A stretch of 64,000 nt of DNA from Mucilaginibacter sp. (GTDB taxonomy: Bacteria > Bacteroidota > Bacteroidia > Sphingobacteriales > Sphingobacteriaceae), in assembly GCF_028288205.1 (NCBI RefSeq), contig NZ_JAQBOD010000016.1, positions 42,195 to 106,194 of the forward strand. The letters run 5' to 3'. Shown piece by piece: positions 25,788 through 35,038 of this stretch (position 1 is the stretch's first letter; every line of letters begins with the position of its first letter). The translations under genes and the position numbers were made by a program. The notes under the pieces were generated by a model. The model saw only the letters and a list, made by a program, of their open reading frames with translations, had not been told where the DNA came from and made no database searches.

Positions 25788-28226
25788 TCAATCATCATCC
25801 TGTTTCTTTTTTTGCTCTAAAATTACAAACGCGCTGCGCCTGGGGGCCGGCATTACGGCGTTTTCGCCTTTAACATATTTCCATATTACATCATTCAGTT
25901 CCAGATCGGGCACCTTATCTTCGCCGGCCAGGTCAAATAATGCCGAGCGCTTACTGCTTTGGTTAACAGCAACATTGCGTTTCTCCACATCAACTTCGGC
26001 AGGTTTTACGTTGTATGGGGTAAAATTAGGCTTGGTGGTAAAGCAATCATATAACGGCATAGCTGATGCATCATACTGGCTCATGGGCGGCAGGCCCAGT
26101 ATAAGTTCCATTGTGCGCAGCACGCCCGAAGTTGAATACATGCCATGTATTAATGCCCCGCGTTTTACATAAGGACCGGCAATATATATCGGCGAACGGT
26201 GGGCATCAACATGGTCAGACCCATTTTGTGCATCATCTTCCAATATAAATACTACCGATTCGTTCCATATCGGGCTTTTTGAAAGATGGTCAATAAGCAT
26301 TCCTACACTCTGGTCATTATCAGCTACCGCGGCAATAGGCGATATGGCACCTTTCCTTTGTCCGCTGGTATGGTCATTACCCAGGCGAATAGAGTTAAAC
26401 CGGGGTACAGCATTTATGCGCAGAAGCGAGTCGAAATCATGTGCCCATATTTCTTCACGGTGTCTATCCGTTATACTCAGATCAAAACCGGGTGTTTTTA
26501 CACAAACATGGCCCTGTAACGATTTGATATTAACTTTATCGTATGCGGCAAATTCGCCATATGAACGGTAACTAATGCCGGCACGTTTACAATAATCCCA
26601 TATATAACCATCTTTTGGATTACCTATTTCGCGTTCGGCTTCCGAATCATAATTGCCGCCACGACCCCCATAACCGGTGGGCCATGTTTTCTCAACAAAA
26701 TCAGTTGAATATGCAGCAGTACTCCAGTTATGGCCATCGGCGCTAACTTCGGCATCTACATAAAAATTATCTAACAAGGCAAACTCGTTGGCTATAGCAT
26801 GTTGATTGGGGGTAACCTTATTGCCAAAAATACATAACGATGTATCGCCGTTGCCTTTAGGTATATCGCCCAAAACCTGGTCGTAAGTACGGTTTTCCTT
26901 AATAATATAAAACACATATTTAATAGGCGATTTGTCTGCACGGCTGCGCGGGATAGGGTTGCCTATCTCTCCGGGTGCCATTTTTTCTATTTTATTATTA
27001 AAAGGCGTATTGGCATAAACCTGTTTTGTGTAGCTTTTAAGCTGATCGGGTTTGGGCTCATCTATAAAAGAGAGCGTGCCTTTAAACAGCCCGCCAATAT
27101 ATTGCTCTTTTACATTTGTCGCTCCTTTTTGGTAACTGCTGTTATCTGCCTTTTTTATAGGGTGCGGCCCGTTAGGGTTTGCCATAGAAGTAAACCCCTT
27201 GCCATTGGCTACCAGTATTTTATTACCCAGTGTTTTTACATTGGTAGGGTACCAACCCACGGGAATAAAGCCGCGGCTTTGGCTGTTTCCGGGATTGCTT
27301 ACATCAAATACCGCCAAACAATTATTATCGGCATTGGCTATGTATAATGTTTTTTCATCAGCAGACAATGCCAACCCGTTAGTAGTTGAACCGGTTAATT
27401 TTGTTGGATAAAGCGAAGTAGAAATTACTTCGGTTATTTTTTGGGTATTGATGTTTATAACAGATACAGAGTTGTCATTAGCATTGGCTACAAACAAACG
27501 GGTGCCTTTTTTATTTAATAATAACTCGTTTGGATGGCTGCCTACTTTAATATTGCTTAATTTTTGTGTAGCGGTATTAAATAGGCTAACCTGTTCACCG
27601 CCCCAAATAGATATATAAACCGTTTTTTCATCAGGAGAAAGCGCGCAGCTATAAGCCTCGGCTGCCAGTTTAATTTTCGATTGGATGTTATGTGTTGCCA
27701 GGTTAATAATATATAAAGAGCTGTCCTCTTTGGTAACAGTATAGAGTAGTGTATTACTCTTGTTAACAGTAATACCCGTAGCACAAATTTTATTTTTTGG
27801 CCATGGCAAACCTAATTTAATGGTATCGGCCTTGCTAATTTTATTGTTTTGGATGTGGAAAGCCATTATCCAGTTATCATTACCACCTGATGCATACAGC
27901 ATTTTTTCATCATGGCTAAAAGCTAACCCGTACCATGATTTGCCAACTACCTTTTCATCCAGCAGTTTCTGATTTACGGGATCTATTAATTGAACAGATT
28001 GCGTGCTTTGCCCGTTATTGGTAACAGCCAGTAATTTCCCCGATGAGGAAAGCTGTATGTTTAAAGGCAGATCGCCCAAAGGTAGTGAGCTACCTGCCGG
28101 GCTTAGCTTCCATCCGTTAGGTAAAAGCACTTGTCCGGTTTTTTCTATTTTACCGGGTAATTGCGCATATGCCTGTAAGGCAAATACTATAAGGAAAGTA
28201 AAACTGAGTAATGATTTTTGTTTCAT
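25788..28226 (-). CDS. bifunctional YncE-type beta-propeller / phosphoesterase (alkaline-phosphatase superfamily) protein
   Basis: An 812-residue exported protein: signal peptide ending AYAQ (about residue 21), a seven-bladed YVTN/YncE-like propeller (about 40-370; repeated 'LSADEKTLYIANADNN'-type blades), then a phosphoesterase domain (about 420-790) with 'IKENRTYDQVLGD', 'DAEVSADGHNWSTAAY' and 'FILEDDAQNGSDHVDAHRSP'. The second domain resembles acid phosphatase/phospholipase C-like enzymes. It likely acts in the periplasm on a phosphate ester. Monocistronic by spacing. Confidence 0.9.
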   Translation of the reverse strand: MKQKSLLSFTFLIVFALQAYAQLPGKIEKTGQVLLPNGWKLSPAGSSLPLGDLPLNIQLSSSGKLLAVTNNGQSTQSVQLIDPVNQKLLDEKVVGKSWYGLAFSHDEKMLYASGGNDNWIMAFHIQNNKISKADTIKLGLPWPKNKICATGITVNKSNTLLYTVTKEDSSLYIINLATHNIQSKIKLAAEAYSCALSPDEKTVYISIWGGEQVSLFNTATQKLSNIKVGSHPNELLLNKKGTRLFVANANDNSVSVININTQKITEVISTSLYPTKLTGSTTNGLALSADEKTLYIANADNNCLAVFDVSNPGNSQSRGFIPVGWYPTNVKTLGNKILVANGKGFTSMANPNGPHPIKKADNSSYQKGATNVKEQYIGGLFKGTLSFIDEPKPDQLKSYTKQVYANTPFNNKIEKMAPGEIGNPIPRSRADKSPIKYVFYIIKENRTYDQVLGDIPKGNGDTSLCIFGNKVTPNQHAIANEFALLDNFYVDAEVSADGHNWSTAAYSTDFVEKTWPTGYGGRGGNYDSEAEREIGNPKDGYIWDYCKRAGISYRSYGEFAAYDKVNIKSLQGHVCVKTPGFDLSITDRHREEIWAHDFDSLLRINAVPRFNSIRLGNDHTSGQRKGAISPIAAVADNDQSVGMLIDHLSKSPIWNESVVFILEDDAQNGSDHVDAHRSPIYIAGPYVKRGALIHGMYSTSGVLRTMELILGLPPMSQYDASAMPLYDCFTTKPNFTPYNVKPAEVDVEKRNVAVNQSSKRSALFDLAGEDKVPDLELNDVIWKYVKGENAVMPAPRRSAFVILEQKKKQDDD

Positions 28227-28316
28227 GGCTTTGTATTGTATGAATCAAAAATACAGATTGATTTACAGCAATACGCCTGTTAACAAAAACTTAATATGGA
28301 TGGGTTACTTATCCGG

Positions 28317-28403
28317 TTAAATGGAAAGAGGTTTGGATACATCTTGAGCATTAGCAGTAAAACAAGCAAATATTAGCAGGGCTGTTAAAAAAAGCTTTTC
28401 TAT
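28317..28403 (-). pseudogene. signal-peptide-like relic downstream of msrA
   Basis: In the same frame as msrA, after two stop codons (TAATAA), a 28-codon stretch reads IEKLFLTALLIFACFTANAQ and then DVSKPLSI before a stop. It is a textbook Sec signal peptide with an ANAQ cleavage site but starts at ATA (possibly decayed from ATG) and has almost no mature part. It looks like the remnant of a secreted-protein gene. Confidence 0.4.
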
Positions 28404-28415
28404 GCAGGCAAATTA

Positions 28416-28961
28416 TTATAATAGTTCCGGTTTGATTTTCCCGGTAAACTCTTTGGCAAACTTATTTAGCTTGGGTTGTATCACAAAGGCGCAATACGGT
28501 TTCATTGAATTATCGGCAAAATAATTTTGATGGTAATTCTCGGCTTTATAAAACTCGCTAACGGGGCTTATTTCAGTAACAATAGGTTTGTTATAAATTT
28601 GCTCATCGGTCAGTTTCTTTACCATAGCTTCGGCATGCTGCTTTTGCTCGTCAGTATGATAAAATATAACAGAGCGATACTGCGTGCCCACATCATTTCC
28701 CTGGCGGTTTAAGCTGGTAGCGTCATGTGTTTTAAAAAAAATAAGCAGTAATTCGTCTAAGCCAACTTCATCAGCATCATATTCTATCTCAACTACTTCG
28801 GCGTGGCCGGTATTGCCGGTACAAATCTGTTCGTAGGTTGGATCTTTAATTTTCCCGCCCATATAACCGGATGTTACCGCCTTAACTCCCTTTAGTGTTT
28901 GAAATATGGCTTCCGTACACCAAAAACACCCACTGCCAAATGTTATTTTCTGTATGTTCAT
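28416..28961 (-). CDS. msrA: peptide-methionine (S)-S-oxide reductase
   Basis: A 181-residue repair enzyme reducing methionine-S-sulfoxide. The catalytic Cys12 is in the signature GSGCFWCTEA; 'GYMGGKIKDPTYEQICTGNTGHAEVVEIEYD' follows in split form (GYMGG, TYEQICTGNTGHAE), and 'YHQNYF' is near the C-terminus. No signal peptide, so cytosolic. MsrB is not fused or adjacent. A signal-peptide relic lies in frame just downstream. Confidence 0.96.
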   Translation of the reverse strand: MNIQKITFGSGCFWCTEAIFQTLKGVKAVTSGYMGGKIKDPTYEQICTGNTGHAEVVEIEYDADEVGLDELLLIFFKTHDATSLNRQGNDVGTQYRSVIFYHTDEQKQHAEAMVKKLTDEQIYNKPIVTEISPVSEFYKAENYHQNYFADNSMKPYCAFVIQPKLNKFAKEFTGKIKPELL

Positions 28962-29068
28962 AATTATTTAAACGAAGGTAAGATAGTTTAGTTTAAATAT
29001 ATGTGTTTAAACATTTGATTTTGTCGATTTAAATGCTAAGTTTTGAATAAAACTTAAAAAAACTTATT

Positions 29069-29461
29069 ATGAAAATTGCAGCATTAATTGCCCGGATATT
29101 ACTGGGCCTTATCTTCGTAGTGTTCGGTATTAATTTTTTCCATGATTTTTTACATGTTAAACCTCCTGCCATGAGCCCGACCGCAGCTGCGTTCTCAGGT
29201 GGTTTATATGGTTCGGGTTATTTTTTTCAATTTTTAAAAGTTGTTGAAATTACCAGCGGTTTGTTTTTGCTGCTTAACCGGTTTACCGCGTTCTTTTTGC
29301 TGGTGCTTTTACCTATTACGATAAATATTTTCTTGTTCCATGCTATGCTGGCCCCTTATGGTGTACCTATTGGTTCGACAGTACTTATTTTGAACGTGTT
29401 TTTATGTATTGCTTACTTTAAATATTATACCACCATATTTACAGCGAAGCCCGCGGTATAA
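29069..29461 (+). CDS. DoxX family membrane protein
   Basis: A 130-residue protein with four predicted membrane helices ('ALIARILLGLIFVVFGINFF', 'YFFQFLKVVEITSGLFLLL', 'TAFFLLVLLPITINIFLFHA', 'VPIGSTVLILNVFLCIAYF'). The 'GLIFVVFGINFFHDFL' start matches small DoxX-family proteins. Precise function unknown. Divergent from msrA; ends at a bidirectional terminator. Confidence 0.8.
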   Translation: MKIAALIARILLGLIFVVFGINFFHDFLHVKPPAMSPTAAAFSGGLYGSGYFFQFLKVVEITSGLFLLLNRFTAFFLLVLLPITINIFLFHAMLAPYGVPIGSTVLILNVFLCIAYFKYYTTIFTAKPAV

Positions 29462-29518
29462 ATAAATAGCGCTATACCTGTTATTTTTTGACATTAAACG
29501 CGAAAAATAACCGGCCAT

Positions 29519-29553
29519 AAAAAAAGCTCCCTGATTTTCAAGGAGCTTTTTTT
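29519..29553. terminator. bidirectional intrinsic terminator
   Basis: AAAAAAAGCTCC (29519-29530) and GGAGCTTTTTTT (29542-29553) are perfect arms around an 11-nt loop. It has A and T runs on both sides and lies between the convergent DoxX gene and lipoprotein gene, so it can end transcripts from both. Confidence 0.9.
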
Positions 29554-29566
29554 ATGGTTAATATTA

Positions 29567-30613
29567 TTACTGGTATTGAATATACATAGGATAAGGTTTT
29601 TTCTTTAAAACCTCTTCAGGGGTAAGCATGTGGTGTGGGGCCTTCTTAATATCATTTTTATAAAAAAGCTTAAAGCCTGTAAACTGTACCGGTTCGCTAT
29701 ATATAAAATAGCGCCAGGTGCCTTCTTTCAGGTCAGGTTCGCCCCAGCCATCCATATCCATTACCACTTGAACTTCGGGATGAAGTTTAATATTTTTATA
29801 GTTAGTTACCATTTTTTTGGTGAAACGGTGTACTATTAAAATTTTTGGAGGCAGGTTATATTTTTTAACAAGGCCCGTAAGATAGTTTGATACATAGTTA
29901 ATGTCGTCCGCGTCATAAGTACCTATTTTTTTGCCGGGCAGGCTGCCATCCTTCATAGAAAACTCAGGGTCCATACCAAAATGAACCTGAGGCATTACCA
30001 GGTATTTTTCTAATAGCGGTAATTCTGTCCTGATATTACTTAAAGAAACCTGCACATCTAAAAATACAATAGCGTGGGCCTTTTTGGCTAAATATAAAAC
30101 TGTATCAATTTGTTTAAACGGCATGCGGTGGCGGTACTTTTTATCTTTACCGGGGTCGCCACTTGCTACAACGGCGATATAATGCAAAGCCGGTTGAACA
30201 GGTACCTGCGGATCTGCTTTTTCCCAATGTTTTACTTCGCCTTTTAATTTGGCCAACATTTCGTTAGGCGGTAATTCGCCTAAAATACCCATCTTTTTAG
30301 AGTATAGGTTGCCGTAATAAGCTACCACACGTTTAAATGGCAAAATAGCGCCGGGTATTGGGTAAGGTGTGTTTTTAACCGGCCATTTCCCGGTTGTATC
30401 CGCATGGGCCATCCGTTTCATCAATGAGTCATACAGTTTTTTGTCTATTGGCTGGTATGCCACTTTTGTGGTAGTGTCTTCTGTTTTGGCCTCAACCGTT
30501 GCAGCAACAGTTGATGTTTTAGCGGCTGTACTGCCTGCTTTATTTTGCGCGCAGTTAGAAAAAAGCCCTAATGAAGACAGTAATAATACTGTTGAAAGAA
30601 ATATATTTTTCAT
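29567..30613 (-). CDS. lipoprotein of unknown function with TIM-barrel-like pattern
   Basis: A 348-residue predicted lipoprotein (Cys21 in LFSNC) with a low-complexity Thr/Ala linker (about 25-50). The body has 'RVVAYYGNLYSKKMGILGELPP', regularly spaced strands such as 'LHYIAVVASGDPG', 'AIVFLDVQVSLS', 'MPQVHFGMDPEFSM' and 'ILIVHRFTKKM', and 'VQVVMDMDGWG', a repeated strand-helix rhythm like a glycosidase-type barrel. I recall similar uncharacterised lipoproteins in Actinobacteria, which I cannot verify here. It follows the amidohydrolase gene by 37-48 bp and may be in its operon. Confidence 0.65.
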   Translation of the reverse strand: MKNIFLSTVLLLSSLGLFSNCAQNKAGSTAAKTSTVAATVEAKTEDTTTKVAYQPIDKKLYDSLMKRMAHADTTGKWPVKNTPYPIPGAILPFKRVVAYYGNLYSKKMGILGELPPNEMLAKLKGEVKHWEKADPQVPVQPALHYIAVVASGDPGKDKKYRHRMPFKQIDTVLYLAKKAHAIVFLDVQVSLSNIRTELPLLEKYLVMPQVHFGMDPEFSMKDGSLPGKKIGTYDADDINYVSNYLTGLVKKYNLPPKILIVHRFTKKMVTNYKNIKLHPEVQVVMDMDGWGEPDLKEGTWRYFIYSEPVQFTGFKLFYKNDIKKAPHHMLTPEEVLKKKPYPMYIQYQ

Positions 30614-30661
30614 TTACCCGATTGTTTTTTGTTGTTATTATCAGTATTACCTGATCGTTTA

Positions 30662-32251
30662 TTATTTATTTTTCGCCACATATCCTGCGCCATGCAAAAT
30701 AACACCTTTTCTGGTACCAATGTGTTTAAAATTATCCACAGTTAGCTGGCCGTTTACTAATACATATTTAAAGCCGGTTGAATAGGCGTGCGGATGCTCA
30801 AAAGTAGACTCATCTTTAACTGTATTTGCATCAAATATCACTACATCGGCATACTTGCCTGTTTGTAATAAGCCACGATCTGCCAGGTGAAATTTTTGTG
30901 CCGGCAACGAGGTCATCTTTCTGATAGCATCCTCCAGCCGTATGAGTTTTTTTTCGCGAACATAATAAGCCAGCACGCGCGCATTACTACCGTAACCGCG
31001 CGGATGGGGTACGCCAGAGCCAAACTGCCGGATACCCGAATCGGACGCGACCATAGTAAGCGGGTAGTGCAAAATATTTTCTACATCTGCTTCGTTCTGG
31101 CCGTGAAATACCATGGTGGCTCCGCCTGTTTTTATAATATCCAATATAGTTTCTATCTCATCCGGTATGGTAGATGGCCTGCCTTTTAACGCATTTATCT
31201 GCGCAATATTTTTGCCATTATATAATGGCTCTGATAAACACTGAGCAACCACTGCATAATCAAAATGATCTCGCCCGCGCCTTGCCATATCTTTTATCAT
31301 TTCATCAACCACTTTTCTGTGTATGGCAGTATCCGCTAATTTTTTTACCGCAGTGGCATTGCCACCATCAAATAACCACTCGGGTATGATAACATTTAAT
31401 GAAGTACTGCTGGCGGTGTAGGGATATTGGTCTACCGTAACATCCAAACCCTCGGCCCGGGCACTCTCCACCATTGCTATCATTTGATCCGACTTGTTCC
31501 AGTTGGGCAGGCCAACTTTAAAGTGCGATATCTCTACCGGTATTTGCGCCTGGCGACCTATATCAATGGCTTCGTCAATGGCGGCAAATATTTTATCGGT
31601 TTCATTCCGCATATGCGATGTGTATACACCCTTATACTTTGCCGCGATCTTAGCCAACGCCACAACTTCGTCTGTTTTTGAATAAACGCCGGGCGTATAA
31701 ATTAACCCGGTAGAAAAGCCTACCGCGCCATCGCGCATGGCCCGGTCTACAATATTCTCCATTTTTACTAACTGGCCGGCAGTAGGTTCTACCGCAGCTT
31801 CGCCCAAAACAGCCTCACGCACACTATTATGACCTATTAGTGTGGCTACGTTTACAGATAGTTTAATACTATCCAACCGGGCAAAATATTTTTTTATGTT
31901 GATATTAGAGCTGCCGCAATTGCCGGTTATAATGGTAGTTACCCCATCATAAATAAAGTTATCGGCAGTTGGAACTTTCTTTTCGTCGCCCTCAATATGT
32001 GTATGTACGTCAATAAAACCCGGTGCGACAATTAGGCCCGTCGCATCAATTATTTTAGTGGCTTTGGTATGCGACAGATCGCCAACCTTTACTATTTTAT
32101 TTTTGATGATGCCTACATCGCCATAAAACCATGGATTGCCGGTGCCGTCAATTATCTTTCCGTTTTTTAGGATGATATCAAAATGCTGCTGTGCAAATGA
32201 TATGGCCGGTATAAAAAGCAGGAACAATAAACAGGCTTTGCCTTTCATCAT
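30662..32251 (-). CDS. exported N-acyl-D-amino-acid deacylase family amidohydrolase
   Basis: About 529 residues from the ATG at 32251 (an upstream TTG is possible). Signal peptide ending SFAQ (about residue 20). Metal-binding 'APGFIDVHTHIEGD' supplies HxH; 'HMRNE', 'EISHFKVG' and 'VASDSGIRQFGSGVPHPR' are typical D-aminoacylase motifs. It likely deacylates N-acyl-D-amino acids or related dipeptides in the periplasm. It lies 9 bp from the methyltransferase stop and upstream of the lipoprotein gene. Confidence 0.9.
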   Translation of the reverse strand: MMKGKACLLFLLFIPAISFAQQHFDIILKNGKIIDGTGNPWFYGDVGIIKNKIVKVGDLSHTKATKIIDATGLIVAPGFIDVHTHIEGDEKKVPTADNFIYDGVTTIITGNCGSSNINIKKYFARLDSIKLSVNVATLIGHNSVREAVLGEAAVEPTAGQLVKMENIVDRAMRDGAVGFSTGLIYTPGVYSKTDEVVALAKIAAKYKGVYTSHMRNETDKIFAAIDEAIDIGRQAQIPVEISHFKVGLPNWNKSDQMIAMVESARAEGLDVTVDQYPYTASSTSLNVIIPEWLFDGGNATAVKKLADTAIHRKVVDEMIKDMARRGRDHFDYAVVAQCLSEPLYNGKNIAQINALKGRPSTIPDEIETILDIIKTGGATMVFHGQNEADVENILHYPLTMVASDSGIRQFGSGVPHPRGYGSNARVLAYYVREKKLIRLEDAIRKMTSLPAQKFHLADRGLLQTGKYADVVIFDANTVKDESTFEHPHAYSTGFKYVLVNGQLTVDNFKHIGTRKGVILHGAGYVAKNK

Positions 32252-32260
32252 GGTCAACTA

Positions 32261-33145
32261 TTATTTATGCTTATAAAATTTACCAAACACACCCAATGGC
32301 AATTTTATGCCTGATGTTGCCTGCAAATAAAGTTCGCCAATTTCTAAATTCTCTACTTTGGGGAACGAGCTTTTTATTAAATTCTCTACAATTACTGCCG
32401 AGAAGCCCAGCGAGTAGGTATTCAATATTAAAAAGTGTTCTTCGGGATCAAGTAGTTGGGTAACATCATGCATCATTTCGTTAATGTGGTCTTCCAGCTT
32501 CCATTTTTCGCCGTTTGGTCCGTGGCCATATGCGGGCGGGTCAAGTATGATACCGTTATATTTTTTGCCGCGTTTTAATTCGCGCTTTACAAATTTAAGG
32601 GCATCTTCAACCACCCAGCGTATATCTTTCAAGCCTGATAGTTCCATGTTTTCATTGCCCCAGGTAACCACCTGTTTTATAGAATCTACGTGCGTTGTAT
32701 CAGCCCCCGCGGCTTTCGCTATTAATGAGGCGCCGCCGGTATAGGCAAACAGGTTAAGCACTTTAGGCTCGGGTGTTTTAAACTTTTTAATGTTTGCCGA
32801 TATATAATCCCAGTTTACCGCTTGCTCGGGGAAGATACCCAAATGCTTAAACGAGGTAAGCGCCAGCCTGAATTTAATAGCTGCCTCCGGGTTTTTATAT
32901 TCTACATGCCACCTATCAGGCGTAGCCGGATTTTTCTTTACCCACTCGCCCGATGTTGCCGAACGTCCCTTGAATTTGATATGATGCAACCGCTGCCACT
33001 CTGCCGCGGGCAAAACCTTGCTCCACACAGCCTGCGGTTCGGGACGTATTAAAATTACATTGCCAAAGCGTTCCAGTTTTTCAAAATCGCCGCAATCTAT
33101 CAGCTCGTAATCTTTCCAGTGTGTGGGGGTGAGGAGTTGGATCAT
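32261..33145 (-). CDS. class I SAM-dependent methyltransferase (RlmI/RlmK-like)
   Basis: A 294-residue methyltransferase. The SAM-binding motif I is 'VLNLFAYTGGASLIAKAAGA', and motif IV is 'GIILDPPAYGHG', the DPPxxG form seen in rRNA cytosine methyltransferases of the RlmI group. There is no N-terminal PUA domain, so it may be a shorter relative with an unknown substrate. First gene of the minus-strand run methyltransferase-amidohydrolase-lipoprotein. Confidence 0.85.
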   Translation of the reverse strand: MIQLLTPTHWKDYELIDCGDFEKLERFGNVILIRPEPQAVWSKVLPAAEWQRLHHIKFKGRSATSGEWVKKNPATPDRWHVEYKNPEAAIKFRLALTSFKHLGIFPEQAVNWDYISANIKKFKTPEPKVLNLFAYTGGASLIAKAAGADTTHVDSIKQVVTWGNENMELSGLKDIRWVVEDALKFVKRELKRGKKYNGIILDPPAYGHGPNGEKWKLEDHINEMMHDVTQLLDPEEHFLILNTYSLGFSAVIVENLIKSSFPKVENLEIGELYLQATSGIKLPLGVFGKFYKHK

Positions 33146-33458
33146 TTGCTTGCAGTGATTAGTTAATTGGAGATTAGAGATTCGTTGTTTGGCGCAAAAT
33201 TAAAATAAAAAGCTTTATTGTAGCCTAATAATAGATATGCTTTTTATTTAATTAAAGCAAATGATGTTGTAGGCAATTAACCGCATAATACTTATCTGCC
33301 TATGAAAAAAGGGTAAAAATACCTTAAAAAAAGGGTATTTATACCCTTTAAACTAACGTATAAACACCTGTTTTTCAAGTAAATGAATAATGTTCACTAA
33401 ATTTATAATAGTATTGTATAACAAATGCTAAACATAAACCGCATAACCAACCTTATCA
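33146..33458. promoter_or_regulatory. 313-bp spacer with perfect palindrome AAAGGGTAT-TT-ATACCCTTT
   Basis: The divergent spacer contains word repeats (gattagttaattggagattagaga) near 33160, then a tight palindrome at 33330-33349 with 9-bp arms, preceded at 33309-33323 by a related half-palindrome (aagggtaaaaatacc). The AT-rich stretch 33350-33458 should hold the promoter for the lipoprotein gene. The palindrome may be a terminator-like hairpin or an operator. Confidence 0.5.
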
Positions 33459-35003
33459 ATGAAAAACAATTATTTAACCAAAAGCGTTGTAATTAAACTA
33501 TGCACCGTGCTGCTGGCAGGCATTAGTTTGTTTATAATTCATAGCTGTAAAAAAGATCTTAAAACCCAACAGGAAGCGCCCCTTGCCGATGCCGATATTG
33601 CCAATGCTAAAGAATGGTATACCAATGCTTATCCTTTAAATATTGCGGCAGCCTCCAATACTAAATTGGCTATGCAAAGCGTTAATAGCCACCGAGATTT
33701 TAGCCAGTTTATGAACCCCGACTGGCAGCATGGCAAAAAATACACACGCCTTAACCGGGAAGTTATTGAACTGCCGCTTGACCCTGCCAGCAAAGCGCTA
33801 TTTGCCTTAAAAAACATAGAGAATAATAAGCTGTACGCCGATAAGAAAAACAGCAAGTCGTCTTTTTTACTATTGAAGAATGGCCAGGGTTATGATGCTT
33901 ATATCATGACCATAATTGCCGACTCAGACTACCTTAAAGGCGATTATAGCAAGCTTGCCCGCAACACCTACAGTAAGCGCGACACCGGTTTTAGCGGCCT
34001 GGTATTATATTTTACACCTAAGGGTAAATTTATATCCGGGCACGGCTATAAAAACGGGCATTTAATTGCACCTGCCAAAAGCACCAACGCCCAGCAGGTT
34101 CAAAACACCGGCAAGCTTAAAACCAATACAGCCGAGGCTGTTATTTGTGGCGACTGGTACTTAAACACTTATATTAACGAGGTGTTGATCAGTTCAGAAT
34201 ACCTGTATACCGAATGCTGGTACGGCAGTGGTAGTGGTAGTGGGGGTGATGGCGGTGGTGGTGGCGGTGGCAGTACCGGTGCCCCTCCGCAATGTGCCGC
34301 CGGTACTATTATTAATGCTTTTGGTGGCCGGCAGGTTAATGTTTACACACCCGAGCAACAGCCTGTTGATGGCGGCTTCCCGGATCCTGCTGCTACGCAG
34401 TGTTACACTCCGGTAGACATTATTAATGATGTAAAAAATCCTTGTTTGAAAAAACAAGTAGATTTTGCAATTAGCAATAATGTAAAATATACTATCAATC
34501 AATCCATGAATTCAATATTTAACGATAACACAAACTTTAATTTGAATTTTAATGATGATTTGAATAATTTAATTGATTTAGGCGACGATGGTGAAACTCG
34601 TCCAACCTATATAGATAAATCTACTCAGTCAGGCACAAATAGAACACTTATTAATGCCATGAATTTGGAAATTACACTAAATCCATCCCAAATAGGGAAT
34701 TCATCTAAGGAGTACATAGCAGCTACTATCATACATGAAGCATTTCATGCCTACCTAAAATCCAGTCAAACTATTGTTAATGATCATTTAGATATGGCGA
34801 GAAATTATATATCAACTATGACTGCGGATTTATTAATCATGTTTCCTAACCTTAGTCCAGAGGATGCAAAAGCGTTATCATGGGGTGGATTAGAATTGGA
34901 TGCAGGTAGTTTATATAGTACATTAAGTGATGTCGAAAAAATAGCTATTCAAAACGCAAATCAAAGCTATAAATCAGGCAGTAAGGGACAGCTATGTAAT
35001 TAG
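33459..35003 (+). CDS. lipoprotein with glycine linker and C-terminal HExxH metallopeptidase-like domain
   Basis: A 514-residue predicted lipoprotein (Cys30 after IIHS). Residues ~45-250 form a conserved-looking domain ('EWYTNAYP', 'YDAYIMTIIADSDYL', 'FSGLVLYFTPKGKFI'), then a Gly/Ser linker (about 256-273), a Cys-containing spacer, and a C-terminal domain (about 325-514) with HEAFH at 426-430, a zincin signature. From about 34430 the DNA becomes AT-rich and changes codon usage. The modular layout resembles Bacteroidota secreted proteins whose C-terminal domain is swapped, as in polymorphic toxins; the peptidase target is unknown. Confidence 0.75.
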   Translation: MKNNYLTKSVVIKLCTVLLAGISLFIIHSCKKDLKTQQEAPLADADIANAKEWYTNAYPLNIAAASNTKLAMQSVNSHRDFSQFMNPDWQHGKKYTRLNREVIELPLDPASKALFALKNIENNKLYADKKNSKSSFLLLKNGQGYDAYIMTIIADSDYLKGDYSKLARNTYSKRDTGFSGLVLYFTPKGKFISGHGYKNGHLIAPAKSTNAQQVQNTGKLKTNTAEAVICGDWYLNTYINEVLISSEYLYTECWYGSGSGSGGDGGGGGGGSTGAPPQCAAGTIINAFGGRQVNVYTPEQQPVDGGFPDPAATQCYTPVDIINDVKNPCLKKQVDFAISNNVKYTINQSMNSIFNDNTNFNLNFNDDLNNLIDLGDDGETRPTYIDKSTQSGTNRTLINAMNLEITLNPSQIGNSSKEYIAATIIHEAFHAYLKSSQTIVNDHLDMARNYISTMTADLLIMFPNLSPEDAKALSWGGLELDAGSLYSTLSDVEKIAIQNANQSYKSGSKGQLCN

Positions 35004-35038
35004 TAATTTTGCAATTAATATAAATTATGTTTTAACAA

